64,000 nucleotides of DNA, from NCBI GenBank assembly GCA_021442155.1, contig CM038223.1, positions 30,540,983 through 30,604,982 of the forward strand, written 5' to 3'. Every line of letters begins with the position of its first letter. Position 1 is the stretch's first letter. Shown here in pieces: positions 1 to 11,925 of this stretch. This DNA comes from Cymbidium sinense (Eukaryota > Streptophyta > Magnoliopsida > Asparagales > Orchidaceae). The notes under the pieces were generated by a model, which ran no database searches, had not been told where the DNA came from, and saw only the letters and a program-made list of their open reading frames with translations. A program made the translations under genes and the position numbers.

Positions 1-670
1 TAGGCTATTGAGTTTAAAGACTTTGCATGGAGTTATGAAGAAATGCCGGATTATCTCGATGTAGTCCACAAGCTATAGATCTAATACTACTATTAAGCAA
101 GCTCCTAGATGCACGATTAGAAATTGAACAATGTCATTTGAAGTCAAAAGCGATCGATGCTGGTTTCATCGGAAGAAAAATATCCTACGGTTAGCTAGTG
201 TCATCCGTTAAGAAGAATGGCCAAATTTGTATTTGCATCAATTTTAGGGACTTAAATAAGGCATGTCCTAAGGATGAGTTTCCTTCCTATACTAGAATTA
301 ATGGTGACATCCTCATCTCATGCTCTTCTCTTTCATGGATGGGTCATCTATAACCAAATCAAGATGTCTCGAAGATGAAAGAAAAAACACTTTTCGACGA
401 ATCTTCTTTATAGGGTCATGCCTTTCGACCTTAAAAAGTGCTACATACCAATGGGCCATGACTCAGATCTTCAATGAACTCATCCATCATCGGGTTGAGT
501 GCTATGTTGATGATCTAGTAGTCAAAAAGGAAGACCACCTCTTTGACTTGAGAGTAGTTTTGAATGGTTAAGATAATATAACCTCAAAATGAATCCCAAG
601 TGTGCATTTGGAGTAGAAATTCCTTGGGTTTGTTGTCGACATGGGAATAGAAATAGATCCTAAAAGATTA
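1..670 (+). pseudogene. Ty3/gypsy (Tat clade) reverse transcriptase, decayed (element E1)
   Basis: Remnant of the reverse transcriptase that would copy element RNA into cDNA in the virus-like particle. Read across frameshifts, it shows the pre-RT motif FAWSYEEMP near 30-55, then CINFRDLNKACPKDEF near 230-285, FMDGSS near 330, ATYQWAMTQIFNELIHH near 440-490 and the catalytic YVDDLVVKK near 500-530. Family knowledge: this order and wording is the Tat/Ogre type. Several stops and frameshifts make it non-functional. One stop, TAG at 192-194, replaces the tryptophan expected before the 'VKKNGQ' stretch. The 5' end lies outside the window. The next domains follow collinearly, so this is the start of a pol fragment running to 2,910. 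Confidence 0.88.
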
Positions 671-1290
671 AAGCTATCTTAGAAATGCCACCTCCTAAGA
701 GTTTAACTCAACTTAGATCCTTTCAAGGATGGCTGGCATATCTAAGATGCTTTATCTCCAACCTATCGGGGAGATGCAAGCCATTTTTAGCACTTGTCAA
801 AAAGGATGCCAAGTTCAAGTGGGATGACAAGTGTCAGCATGCCTTTGAAGACATCAAGCAGTATTTGGTGAAACCTTCTAGTATATCGGAGCCACTCATC
901 CTACACTGCATTGGATGACTCTCTCGTGCTCTGTTGGCCCAATAATGAGAAGGAAGGAGAACTCTCTACTACCTCATCATCATCGATTCTGTTAAACTAT
1001 CCACCTATTGAGAAACATTGCTAGCTTTGATCTTTTTCTTCCCAAAAGCTATGACATTACATGCTTTCTCATAAGGTGAACTTGATCTCCAAAAATAAAT
1101 CCTTTATTCTTGACAATCATGCTATCGGACATTTGGCTTGGTCCATGATTCTCTCATAGTTTGATATCACATTGTACCTCCATGTGGTAAAGGAGCACTA
1201 GCGATTTCTTAGCACACCACTTCCTCTTGATTCTCACTTAGTGATGATCTCACGATGAACAAATCATGAACTTAGGAGGCGACAAATGAT
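671..1290 (+). pseudogene. Connection segment and RNase H of element E1, decayed
   Basis: Continuation of the E1 pol. The conserved post-RT connection is unusually clear at 685-880: MPPPKSLTQLRSF, FISNLSGRCKPF, then a KFKWDD motif followed by QHAFEDIK. After about 915 the frame breaks. The Ty3-type RNase H is then only recognisable as pieces such as TLYYL near 960 and a 'LAL.FF' stretch near 1,020 where the family has 'CLALMFATQKL'. RNase H would remove the RNA template after minus-strand synthesis. No uninterrupted reading frame covers the domain, so it is dead. The identification rests on position and residual similarity. Confidence 0.72.
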
Positions 1291-1660
1291 GGGAGATGTA
1301 TTTTGATGGTGCGCTTCTTTTCTTAAAGGAAGCACCATGATCTATTCTCCAGGAAAAGGGGGGGTAGGAATAGTTCTTCTAACTCAATCATGATGTGATG
1401 AGATTCTCATACTATCTTTCCAACCCTTGCAGTATGAGAGGCTTTGATTGCTTGGAGTTAGCCATCACTATTAGTGTCAAGAGCATCAACATCTTTGGGG
1501 ATTCTCAGTTGGTCATCAACCAGATTGATGGGTCCTACAAGGTTCTCAAACCCAAGCTTCATCATTACTACGAGTATACCATGAAGCTGTTGGCCCAAAT
1601 TCAAAGTCACCATCTACAAGGTTCCCGGCGAGAATAGCGGTGCTTTGGCCAAACTTGCCA
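1291..1660 (+). pseudogene. Additional (archaeal-like) RNase H domain of element E1, decayed
   Basis: A second RNase H after the Ty3-type one is a hallmark of the Tat clade. Here the strand-1 motif reads MYFDGA at about 1,298-1,316. It is followed by a GGVGIVLL stretch near 1,360 and the central NIFGDSQLVINQIDGSY near 1,487-1,535, which holds the second acidic residue (GDSQ). The chain continues as KPKLHHYYEYTMKLLAQI to about 1,610. Frameshifts occur between the motifs. The combination RNase H, extra RNase H, integrase places E1 in Tat rather than Athila, CRM or Reina. This assignment uses family knowledge, not a phylogeny. Confidence 0.78.
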
Positions 1661-2910
1661 AGAATTGGCATGTCAGAAGATGAGTCCATTTCAATAAGGG
1701 TCCAAAATAGACAAGTCTTATCCCTTATTGATGCTCATCGAGACTTTCTCTTGAAGGGGAGGTTGTCATTGCCAAAATGGACGGAATTGGAGGCATTCAT
1801 AGATTACTTGAACGAAAACTACCTCAAGAAAAGTCACAAGCCCATCGTGAAATAGAGAGCTCTCTCCTATGCTCTTGTTGATGGCACCTGTACAGATCCT
1901 TTGACCAAATGTGGTTATGTATTTAGACAAAACCTGGCATTTGTAAGGTACATTTAGGTTTATGCAGAGCACATCAATCCGGTCCGAAGATGAAGATCAA
2001 TTGACTTGGATACTATTGGCCTTTGATGATCACAGATTGCATGGTTGTTGCTAGGAGTTGCCATCAGTGTCAGGTGCATGGTGTGGTCCACCACCAACCA
2101 CCCAACATTCTACACCTTACATTGGCCTCATGGCCATTTGAGTGTTGGGTACCGACATTGTGGATCGATCCTCCTTCTTCCAAGGGGCATCGATTCATCT
2201 TAGCTACCATACTTTTCCAAGTGGGTGGAAGCCATCCCACTGAGGTCACAACTCAACATGTGCTTCAATTTTTAGAACCATATCATATAGGTTGGGGTGC
2301 CTCGATGAATTATATCGATAATGGTATTGCATTCAAAGCACAAAGATCAAAACTTCAGAAGACCGATAGATTGGAGATACTCCACCATCTACTACCCAGA
2401 GCAAAAAGCATTCAACAAAACTCTCATCAAATCTGAAGAAGACTCTTGATGATAAATGATAGTGGAATGAAGCGGTTAGTTTGAAAGCCTTGTGGGCTAC
2501 CACACCACTACCAAACTCCAACTCGGTCACCCCATTTTCCTTGGTGCATGGGTGCATTTCTACCTTTAGAATTCAACTCCCATCACTAAGGATAGCATTA
2601 CAAGATCACTACAGAGTAATGCAAAGTGGTTAGAAGAGCTCAAAGGTTTGAGGAGAGTCATGCATGCAAAACCTCGAGTTGTACAAAGCCAAAATGATTC
2701 AAGCTCACAACAAGCCTAGGTCTTTCAGTAGGAGAACTTGTGTTAGTCCTAAGGAGACCAATTGTTGCCCTCAAAAAAGATGAGTTTTTGAACCCACTGG
2801 GAAGGCCCCTATGTCATAGAGAAGGCCTACCAAGGAGGATCTTATCACTTATTGAAAGGGGGGAACACCCAATTAATGGGCTCTATCTAAAGAAATATTA
2901 CCCATGAAAT
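1661..2910 (+). pseudogene. Integrase of element E1, decayed
   Basis: Remnant integrase that would insert cDNA into the genome. The N-terminal zinc-binding part retains CHQCQVHG near 2,050-2,085, followed by QPPNILHLTLASWPFE. The core is seen as a D in 'GTDIVD' (alternate frame, about 2,148), PPSSKGHRFILAT (about 2,167-2,210) and DNGIAF (about 2,316). Where relatives carry the catalytic Glu in 'GLAEAFNK', this copy reads 'PEQKAFNK' with Lys at 2,405-2,407. The C-terminal end is seen as 'NGLYLKKYYP' at about 2,877-2,906, the usual end of Tat integrases. Several stops and frameshifts are present. Non-coding spacer follows immediately. Confidence 0.85.
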
Positions 2911-5469
2911 AAATCATGTTTGAAAATAATCATTAATAAAAGAAAAAAATTTGATTCCATTCATCAAATCTTCTCTTCTTGCATTGTTTGTTTATCTTGA
3001 ATCCACCGTGATGTTTAGGGTAAGAGTCCCAATGGCATCCTATCCCTCTTCACAACACAAACACAATCGATGCTATTAGAATAATGTAAGAGAACCCAGA
3101 GGCATCCTATTTTGATTAGATAAAAGGTGTGAGAAACCCAAGTGGCATCCTTTCTTAGTGGGAATCCTTTTTTCCATCCATGGCACCATTTCATCAAACC
3201 CTAGTGTTTAAGGTAGGTGTAAGAGTCCCTAGACATCCTATTCCTTTAACACATGCACACAATAAACATAAATCTTTATCTCAAGCTTATTTGATGTGGG
3301 AGCAAGCCCTGGCACTCACTCACGCTATAGGTTGGCCTAGCTACCTGCTAGTATGTCACCAAGGTCATTGAAGATGTGAGTCCCCGCTTTCTTCCTAACT
3401 TATTCAAAAACCAATGAGCACCTTGTTAGTATGTCTTCACCCAGAAGCTACCCTCATGTTGACTTTATTTAAGAAGATGTGAGTCCTCATTTTTCTTCTT
3501 GAACTAGCCATCATGCTCTAACTAGGTTGAGTATATTTTGATTTAGATAAGTCCCCCAGATTCCTTTCTTGACTACATTTGAGTTGATATAAGTCCCCAG
3601 TGGCATCTCCTAGGATAGACCCCTAAATAAGACTATCCCCGCTATGTTATAGAGGATGTGAGTCCCCAGCTTTCTTCCTAGGTCGATTGTTGCAAACGAT
3701 GGGCACCTTAGTTGGTTGATTTTTCTATGTCGACAAGGACTCACCCCGGGATACACCACTCTAGATGTGAGTCCCGACTTTCTCCTTGAGTTGGACACAA
3801 TACCTATTGGATATATGACTAGCCATGTCATCTTCTCTGTGTTGGATTAAGCCCTTAGGCCCCATCCTGCACTCTATTTGGATCACATCCTTGTGACACC
3901 ATTTAGACACTACCCAGTTACTTTTGGATTGGACCCCTTTCCTAGTAGCCTATGGTTGGAGAAATTTGTTCAAGAGATGCACAAATTCTCCCTTGGTTCA
4001 AGAAATTTGAGATAGGTCTAGTCGATATAAGCTCCTTCAATTTGATCCCTCACAAACCAACAGGTCCATGATAAAACAAACAAAAATAAAATAAATAAAT
4101 AAAATTAATTCGCTTAAGGATTAGGAATTCAAACCCCCAGTGGCCCCTTTCCCAAGCAGTATCCTATCTTTAGGAGTGTCGCTAGAACTCCCTATAGAAT
4201 TGCCTAACTACTGAGTTAAGATAAGTCCTCTGGTACTCACTCAGTAGTCCCTTAGGTTGGGTTCAATCTATATTTTCCATAAGTTACAATCTGAGTAGTC
4301 ATTCCACTTGAAAGATAAGACTATGATATTCTTTTCTAGATGATTATCGCAAAATCAGCCCTGGTCGGTTTGATTGCCCAAAGAACCATCACCCCTTGGT
4401 CTTTTATAGTGGAAGATATGAGTCCTCGCACTTTTTTCCCTAAATTGATCATTGCAAACTAAGGTACCCTTTGGTTGGATAGTTCCCATTCGTAGCTACC
4501 CTTTGGTTCAAGAACTGATAGTCTAGCAAGCCCTTCTATGATCCTCGTAAATTAACAAAATCCATCAAAACAAAACTAAAAATTAAATCTTTCTTTGACT
4601 ATCTTTGAGTTGATTTAAGTCCCCTAGTGGCATTCATTCAATAGTCAGCCTTAGGTCAGGTTCGATTTATTGCCCATAGCAATCGATCACCCCCAATGGT
4701 TCCTTGTTTCTAGAAGATATGAGTCCTCAAGCTTTCTTCTTAAGACTTAACCATTACAAACTAAAAGGCATCCCTTTGGTTGGATAGTCCTACTGTGTTT
4801 AATAGACTACCTTTGATTGGTAAACTGAAGTTAGGTCTAGCTCCATGGCCCCTAAAGCGCTCATCGCAAACCTATGGGATCCATCATAATCAAAATAAAT
4901 AAATCTAAAAATGAAATTAATCTTGACTATCTTTGAGTTGATTTAAGTCCCTGACATTCAATCACAATATCCCTAGTTGTTCAATTTGTTTGCCAGATTA
5001 CCCACAATGGTCTCTACTTTGGAGATGTAAATCTACTACACTTTCTTCCTAGACATGCATACCAAAGGCATCCTTTTGGGCTATTCCTATTATGTGTTTA
5101 GTAGACCCCTTTGGATTGGTAAATCTTAGTTAGGTCTAGCTCCATGGCTCTACTCAGATAGTCCATCAAAACCATGGTCCATCTCAAAATCAAATCTAAA
5201 AATGAAAAATTTTCAGTGGAATTTTTCTCCTCAATGAGAAAATCAAATCAAACCTCTCATCCCTTGTGGATGACTTGAACTCTAGTGGAAGGTTCATCTA
5301 TCCCTTAGATTATTCCTCTCTCTCTTATGTCTTGACTAAGTGAGCCATTGCACTAAGCTCAGATTCTTTCTCTACACCTTGTTGGGATAGCTTACTAGTT
5401 CTTGTGATCTATGTTGTTGATCATTGTCAACACCAATACCATGTGTTCCTGTCACACACCATTATCCCT
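2911..5469 (+). other. Non-coding 3' spacer of element E1, rich in diverged repeats
   Basis: About 2.5 kb with no coding signal. A motif close to GATGTGAGTCCCC, often followed by a pyrimidine-rich CTTTCTTCCTA, recurs near 3,021, 3,373, 3,475, 3,587, 3,654, 3,762, 4,412, 4,611, 4,706, 4,931 and 5,030. From about 4,389 the repetition becomes regular. Tat elements are known for long, variable, repeat-bearing stretches between integrase and the 3' LTR, so this is most likely the spacer of E1. No polypurine tract or matching LTR was found before 5,470. The last 250 bp (5,220-5,469) show nothing recognisable. Confidence 0.6.
4389..5180. repeat. Tandem repeat, about 300-bp units (2.6 copies)
   Basis: Three successive units start at about 4,389, 4,688 and 5,000. 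Each has the same order of landmarks: CACCCC..TGGT, the GAGTCCTC/CTTTCTTC motif, CCCTTTGGTTGGATAGT, an 'AGTTAGGTCTAGCTCCATGG' type block (units 2 and 3), 'CCATCA..A.CAAAA', and GACTATCTTTGAGTTGATTTAAGTCCC at the unit end. The third unit is cut short at about 5,180. A more diverged earlier unit can be suspected at about 3,600-4,150. The repeats lie inside the E1 spacer. Confidence 0.65.
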
Positions 5470-6082
5470 TGTTGACCTCATTTTAGAATGATCAACTCCA
5501 TCTTAGACATAGGATTTCTCTTGACTTTAAGAGTTCTTGTCTTAAGACACATCTAGTGATTGGTGGACACTCAACTTTCAAAGACTTGAAGAGTTAGCCA
5601 TAATCTCCTTATGGATGTTAAGAAAACTTTTCACCCTTGCTTGAACCATTCTACCTTCCTCCTTCTTCAAGTTAAACCCCAAATCAATCTTATTTGATTT
5701 TCAAACCTCATCAACTCCATGTGATTGACAAATTCAAATCCATGAATGAAATTCAAGTCAAATTTTTCATAAGTAATCTTCTCTCTTAAGGACTTCATAT
5801 CATGATCTAAACCAAATCAAATCCTTGATATTTTCTCATAATTATATTCTCATATATTCACTGATAAATGAAATATAAATTCAAACCTCACTAAACTCAA
5901 AATTCATCAATTCATGAAATTTTCAATTCTTTGACCAACTAAATCATGAACAAATCAAATCAAACTCATGATTTTCTCATAACTCATTTATATTCTCATT
6001 TATATTCACATATATAAATGAAATATAAATCAAATCCCAAATCAATTCCATTAAATTTCAAATTTAAAATCCTTCAAGTCCT
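5470..6082 (+). mobile_element. Giant LTR 'B', left part (split by LTR A)
   Basis: Starts with TGTTGACCTCATTTTAG and matches, landmark by landmark, the first 600 bp of LTR A that begins at 6,083: AAGACACATCTAGTGATT, 'AGACTT.GAAGA.TTAGCC', the 'CTT.AACCATTCTA' block, then the first copies of the ATATAAATGAAATATAAAT sub-repeat. It stops at ...CTTCAAGTCCT (6,082). The sequence right of LTR A (13,350 on) resumes with TAATTCCCTTTTAATGGACT. Joined, this gives the order found undisturbed inside LTR A at about 6,390. This fragment and 13,344-19,430 are therefore one LTR split by a later insertion. No TSD partner of its left flank was found. Confidence 0.75.
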
Positions 6083-6860
6083 TGTTGACCTCATTTTTTA
6101 AGCTCAACCCCTCCATCTTAGGACTCTCAAACTTTAAGATCTTAGTCTTAAGACACATCTAGTGATTATGACACTCAAATCAGAGACTTAGAAGATTAGC
6201 CAAAATAGGTCACCTAGTGTAGAAAAATTTCCTACCCTTAGCTTAAACCATTCTCACTTTCTTCAAGTCAAACACCAAATCAATTCATTTGATTTTCTCC
6301 AAACTCAAATCAAACATGATTAAAAAATCCATAATTGAAATCTACAAATGAAAACCCATGATCAAAATTCAAAATTATAACTAAATTTTCCTTAAGTCCT
6401 TAATTCCTTTAAAGGACTTAACCAAAAAATCATGATCAAAACCAATTCAAATTTGAGATTTTCAAATCCATTTATATTCTCATTTATATTCACATAAATG
6501 AAATATAAATACAAATCAATCAAATCAAATTCAAAATTAAAACCAATTAAAATTTTCTTAAATCCTTTAAATTCTTTAATGGATTTAACCTAAATCTTGA
6601 TCAAACCATTCAAACTCATGGGATTTTCTCAAAACTTATTTATATTCTCATTTATATTCATATATAAATGAAATATAAATATAAATCAATCAAACCAATT
6701 CAAAATTAATTTAAAATTTTCCTTAATTTCTTTAAATTCCTCTTAATGGATTTAACCCAAATCATGATTAAACTACTTCAAATCCTTGAAATTTTCTAAT
6801 GATCAATTTATATTCTCATTTATATTCACATATATAAATTAAATATAAATTAAAAGAATC
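5820..6860. repeat. About 170-bp sub-repeats near the start of the giant LTR
   Basis: A block containing 'TTAA..CCT..AATGGA.TTAACC.AA', then 'CATGATCAAA', then 'TTTATATTCTCATTTATATT' and 'ATATAAATGAAATATAAAT' recurs near 5,900, 6,020, 6,500, 6,670 and 6,850. It recurs again at 13,450 and 13,640 in the right part of LTR B. The unit is AT-rich and has no coding content. These repeats make exact pairwise alignment of the LTR starts ambiguous by one unit. Confidence 0.6.
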
Positions 6861-7195
6861 AAAACTAGTTCCAAAAATCAAACTCAAATCCACTCAAAAT
6901 CAAATCTAAGCCTTTCAAGCCAAAATTTTGAAACTTAGCCAAATCACTTTCAAATCAAGCCAAACTCTTGATGTTCTCTCATGGTTCAATCAACCCTACA
7001 ATCATGAGCTCAAATATAAATCCAAACTTCAATCATTCAATCAAAACCCAAATCAAAAATCAAACCTAAAATCCTTTCATATTCTCCTTCTTGAATATAA
7101 AATTATCAAATGGATCTAAACCCATTTGACTTCAAACCACTTGTAAATAGATTTATATTTCAATCATGAGTCCATATACAAGATCAATCAACTTC

Positions 7196-8045
7196 AAATC
7201 AAGCTTTGACCAAGCCATTTGACCCACTTAGGCTCACTTGACCCAAAGTGACCTAAAGTACCCTTATGAGCCAAATTTGATCCTAACCAAATTGGATTGA
7301 ACCAAACTCATATATCCTCTCATCATGATCAACAATCATCATGGGATGATCAATCAATCAAATTGGGTCAAACCAAGTCAAACCTAAGGGTTGACCAAGT
7401 CAACAAACCTAAAATGAAACCTCAGACCCACCATAGGCCAAATTGATTGAAACCATTGATCTAAGTTCACTCATGACTATGTTTGAACTTGACCAAGCCA
7501 ACATTTGAGCCTAACCTAGCCCAATTGGCCACTTGACAAGTTGACCCATTTTGACCTAAAGTCAAAATGTGTCAAAACTTGATCTAAGCCAAATTGATTG
7601 AAACCAATGGGTCAAGTCCATTCCAAATCACTTGTGAACTTGACCAAAGCCTCAATTGGCCAACTAGACCCAACCCATTGAAGACCCAACATGACCTAAA
7701 GGGTCATGTTGAGCCAAAATTGAACTTAACCCAAATTGATTGGAAACAAAGATACCAATCCACTCCATATGACTAACCTAACCTCAAGTTAACTTGACCT
7801 ACATCAAATAGGTCAAATAGGTCAAATGGGTCAATTAGGTAAACTTGACACATTTGACCTAAATGAAGTCATATGAGCCAAAACCAAATATGTACCAAAT
7901 TGAATCAAACCAAAGCCACCAAAACATTTCAAATGGTCATATGAACTTGACCCAACCCTTGGTTTGACCCAATTTGACCTATTGGTCAACTTGACTAAGT
8001 TGACCCATTTTGACCTAAATGGGTCAACATGAGCCAAACCCTATC
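7196..8045. promoter_or_regulatory. Dense cluster of TTGAC / GTCAA motifs in LTR A
   Basis: By eye there are about 30 TTGAC or GTCAA pentamers in 850 bp, many as TTGACC, in clusters such as TTGACAAGTTGACCC. TTGAC(C/T) is the core of the W-box bound by WRKY factors (established knowledge). Whether any is bound here is unknown. The copy in LTR B lacks most of this block (about 1 kb shorter between 14,040 and 14,150). LTR C keeps a reverse-complement version at about 59,080-59,790. The density may instead reflect local duplication of a TTGACC-bearing unit. Confidence 0.4.
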
Positions 8046-11000
8046 AAATGATTCCAAATCCATGAAACTTGGCCAAACCTAGTTTCTCCACATACCCAAC
8101 ATGTCCAAAGTGAAAAAATAGCAAAATGACCATCCCACCATATATAACAAATTTTGGCTTATCCCATGGGTAATTTGGTCATACCCTCTTCACATTCACT
8201 TGAGGCTTTCCTAAAGCTCAAGAGGACTAAGGGGAGAGTGGTGCACCCAACCCAATGGATTTGGGTTAGCCCATTTGGTCCCTAGACCAAACCCAACCCT
8301 TTGGTCAAATTGAAAATTCAAAATCCCTCTCTTTTCACCAAGCATGGGAGGTTGGCAATCCACTCACTCAAATGACCATGTGCACATTCTAATATCAAAC
8401 ATCCTATGATCAATTGGATCAAAATGACATGAGTCGTCCGATCCTTCAAGGGGAGATATACTCCCCTAATTCACTTCATTTTCATTCACTCAACTCATTG
8501 AAGGATAGAAGCTGAGGAGCCATTAGAGATTGATCCTAAGCCTCGAGATTTCCTTTCTCAATTTGAAAAAAAATTGGGAGGACTGAATTGCCAACTTCTT
8601 CCACACTTCATTTCCTTCCAATTTTTGTACACTTCATCGGGAGCTCAGTGCACCTAAGCTTTTATTGGAGTTCCAAAGAAAGAAGAGTCCACTGATCAAA
8701 GTCAAGCTCAAGCAAGGAGGAGTGGTTTCCATACATTGATCACTCAACCTCAAGTGCTCATACTGAGCTTTGTCTCAACTCATGAAGCCTCCAAGATCGA
8801 GCATCGATGGTCACCTCCGGTAAGGTATGGAATTTTTTGACCATTAAACTCAATGTGGTGTGGAGCTTTGTGAAAGAAATTTTCACCCCATTGATTTTTG
8901 ATTTCATGTTAGATCAAGCTTGAATCTTTCCCTTGATCATGGACAGTCTTTTTGATCAAGGGGAAGAACTTATCATCTCCGCCCATCCATGCATTTTAGA
9001 TGGACAAAAGATTATTCACATTTTAGAATCCTTTTATCCTTTAAAATGTGGAGATCTTAATCGATCCATGAGAGGATTAAAGTGCATACCGCCACCACCC
9101 TTGAGGTGACAACTTAAGTGATCCCATCATGGTGTAATGCGTGTAAAGCGCGCTGACCTCCATCGCCACACATCGCACCGTGAGCTAGGGATTACTTAGG
9201 ATTAGTTAAAAATGCTTTAATTTCTAATTAATTCTGGAACCTTCCAAATTTTATAACTCCTTATAGAAAATTTAGAAAAATGTGAAATAAAATCCTATGG
9301 ATAGATAATTAAACCTAGAACATTTTCAAATTAATTTTGATGAGTTTTAAATTATATTTTTCTTTGAAAGTGTATTTTGCTAATTACCTTTTAATTATGC
9401 CTCTAATTAATCCCAAATTTCTTGGGTAAATTTTAGGGGATGAATTTTTCCTCCCCAAATTTTCTTGTGATTTATTGAAGGCTTGATTAGAATAATTGCA
9501 TATGGTTTCCTTAATTACCCTTTATTTGTAATTAAGCATAATTAGGGTATGATTAATGATTTTAACCTATGATTAGGGTTGATTAAGGTGATCAAGTAGT
9601 GGGGAGGTTTATGGAATATTTTGGGCATTTCCCCAAGCTATTCCTAAACCCCTCTTCTCTTAATCTCTTCTTAATTAAGGGTTAATTCATTAATTATCCC
9701 TTAATCAATTTCTAAAAAGTTTTAGAACTTAATTAATCTACTTCAAGTAGATGCTTAGGTGTTTAATAGTCTAAGTTCATTTAAATAAATCAAAACCCCA
9801 TTCAAAAGTATGAAGGGTGTTTTGAAATTACTTAAGCTAAACCTTAGCTTAATTAACTTTTAATGTGAGCCAAATTGCATTAGGCCTTCATTATTAGGTG
9901 CATTGCAAATTTAAATTCCTTGTGTTTTATGTCATCTCATTGGCTCATAATTATTTAGTTAATTTTCTAAGGTGGTGTAGGTAAGGGTTAATTAAGCTAC
10001 TTAATTCATACCTTAATCAAATCAATGCATAAAATGGATCTAATTATCTAAAAATTAAACAAAATATCAAACACATGAATGGGTTAGTAATAAACTCATC
10101 TCGCCTTTTTAAAATTAAATCAAACATAAAACTAAACAAAAATCACTTTGAATTCACTTTGATTTATTTTAAATTTTCTTATTCTATAAGAATATCTTTA
10201 GGATTTAAGTGAAGTGAGTTTGTTTACATGCTTTCATTGATTTAGATATTTCACCAACATGTCAAGTTGTATGTCATGTGATTTCAAGCATTCATATTTT
10301 TGAAATTCAAATTTTAAAATGAAATTGTTTACTTTATGTCAAATTTGTGTTGGCTAAAGTAGAAATATGAATGGCTATTATCATTACTAAATCAAATTAT
10401 TTTCAAAATACATAAATCAAATATATATGAAAGTGCTACTTATATTTTAATTATAAACTTGCATGTAATAGAATAAAGGTATGCTTAGTATAGGTTTCCT
10501 TTCTTTCTTATGTTAGCATAGTTTTGAGTAGGAGTTGGTAAGATGTAGGGTTCATTTGAAAAGAACCTAACACCTACTTAATTCCAAGCCCTATTCATCC
10601 CTATGCTACCACCTAAGAAGGGTTGCCTATGTTTTCATACATAAATTGCATAAACAAAATTCAATCCATTAAATAACTTTTTGCATTCTCCTTTTCCATT
10701 TTATTTCTTTTAAGCATATGTTTGTATTTAAGGAAAGTGGTATATTAGTCTGCACAACCCTGAGATTGTGAGGCTTTAAGTAGCTCTAAGTAGGTCTTGT
10801 TCCTTACACCTCTAGTTAACAATGGTGTTGTACTCACTTATGCCTTTCTTACTTTCATGTGTGTATGTGAAATTTTGGATATGGAAAACCTTCTTTTACT
10901 TAGAAAAATCATGCATATTAAACTTCTAAATTTTCTTAAATGGATTACTTAGCATGCATCATAAAGTGTGTTAAATGCTCATTTTTACATGTATAGATAT

Positions 11001-11900
11001 TCTTAGATTCATGCATGTATTATATGTTGGGAAAGAAATGAAGTAATGTATGTGAATTTTGATTCATTTTATTTAATCTTAAAATGCCTTTCTTTTGAAT
11101 AGATTTGTTGATTTATTTAAACTTAGGATTAATTAAAATATTTAATCAACCACCAAACTAAAATGTGAATCTATTTTAGAAATTACTTAGGTTAGAAAGG
11201 AAAGATAAGTTCTTCTCTTTCCTCTCTTCATAACTTAGTAATTAAGATCACTTAACCAAATCAAAACATGAAATAAAATCAACCCAAAATAAAAAACTTA
11301 AATGAAACTCTCCTCTAGAACATGTTCTTCACACTTAGAAAATTTGAACTAAAGCCATAAAGATACACACAAACCTTCAAAGCACACACATTAGCCTAAG
11401 TCACCACTTTAGCCTTTAGGTGCTGGCATGGTTTGATGTTTATTTTGTGATGTTTTAGACTGGGGTGTGCTCATAGAATGAATGACATCTTAGTCTAACT
11501 ATTCTTCTCAGGGAAGCTGGGTATTATCATAAATAAAAATATAATGCTTTTGCGTTTATACCCTAAGCATAATCTATATGTGGACTTAGTCACCCATGTG
11601 AGGGTGATAAGTCCAATATACATGCATGAGATTTGTGTGTATTTTAGATAACCTTTGTTTTATATGTTAGATTTAATTCTTTCCTTTTCATGTAAATTTG
11701 TATAATTAAGATTTTGAATGATTGTTATTTAGATGAGTATTAATTATCTTATTCATGTGAAGCCTTATTACCTACCATCCAACCATCCAAAAGAAAGGAA
11801 CCAAAAGAAGAAAAAGAAAAGAAGAAGAAAGAAGAAGAAATAAATTGAAGACCCCCAATAAATTCCTTTTAATTGTAATTTAATTCATTTATAATCTGGT

Positions 11901-11925
11901 TGTATAAGGGTAGAACTCGTACCCA
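11901..11925 (+). promoter_or_regulatory. TATA-like box of LTR A (weak)
   Basis: The sequence TTGTATAAGGGTAGAACTC is the counterpart of the better box in LTR B (17,842). It lies about 5.8 kb from the LTR start, just after a GAA-rich purine tract. In LTR D the same place reads, on the minus strand, GTGTAAGGGTAGAGCTC. Conservation of position across copies supports a promoter role. The A to G/T changes weaken the box. Confidence 0.35.

Noticed and set aside
2333..2557. Minus-strand frames overlapping the E1 integrase (also at 1,766-1,972, 34,053-34,370 and 48,890-49,258)
   Set aside because: They lie opposite clear plus-strand pol text and have no recognisable domain. They are shadows of the sense strand.
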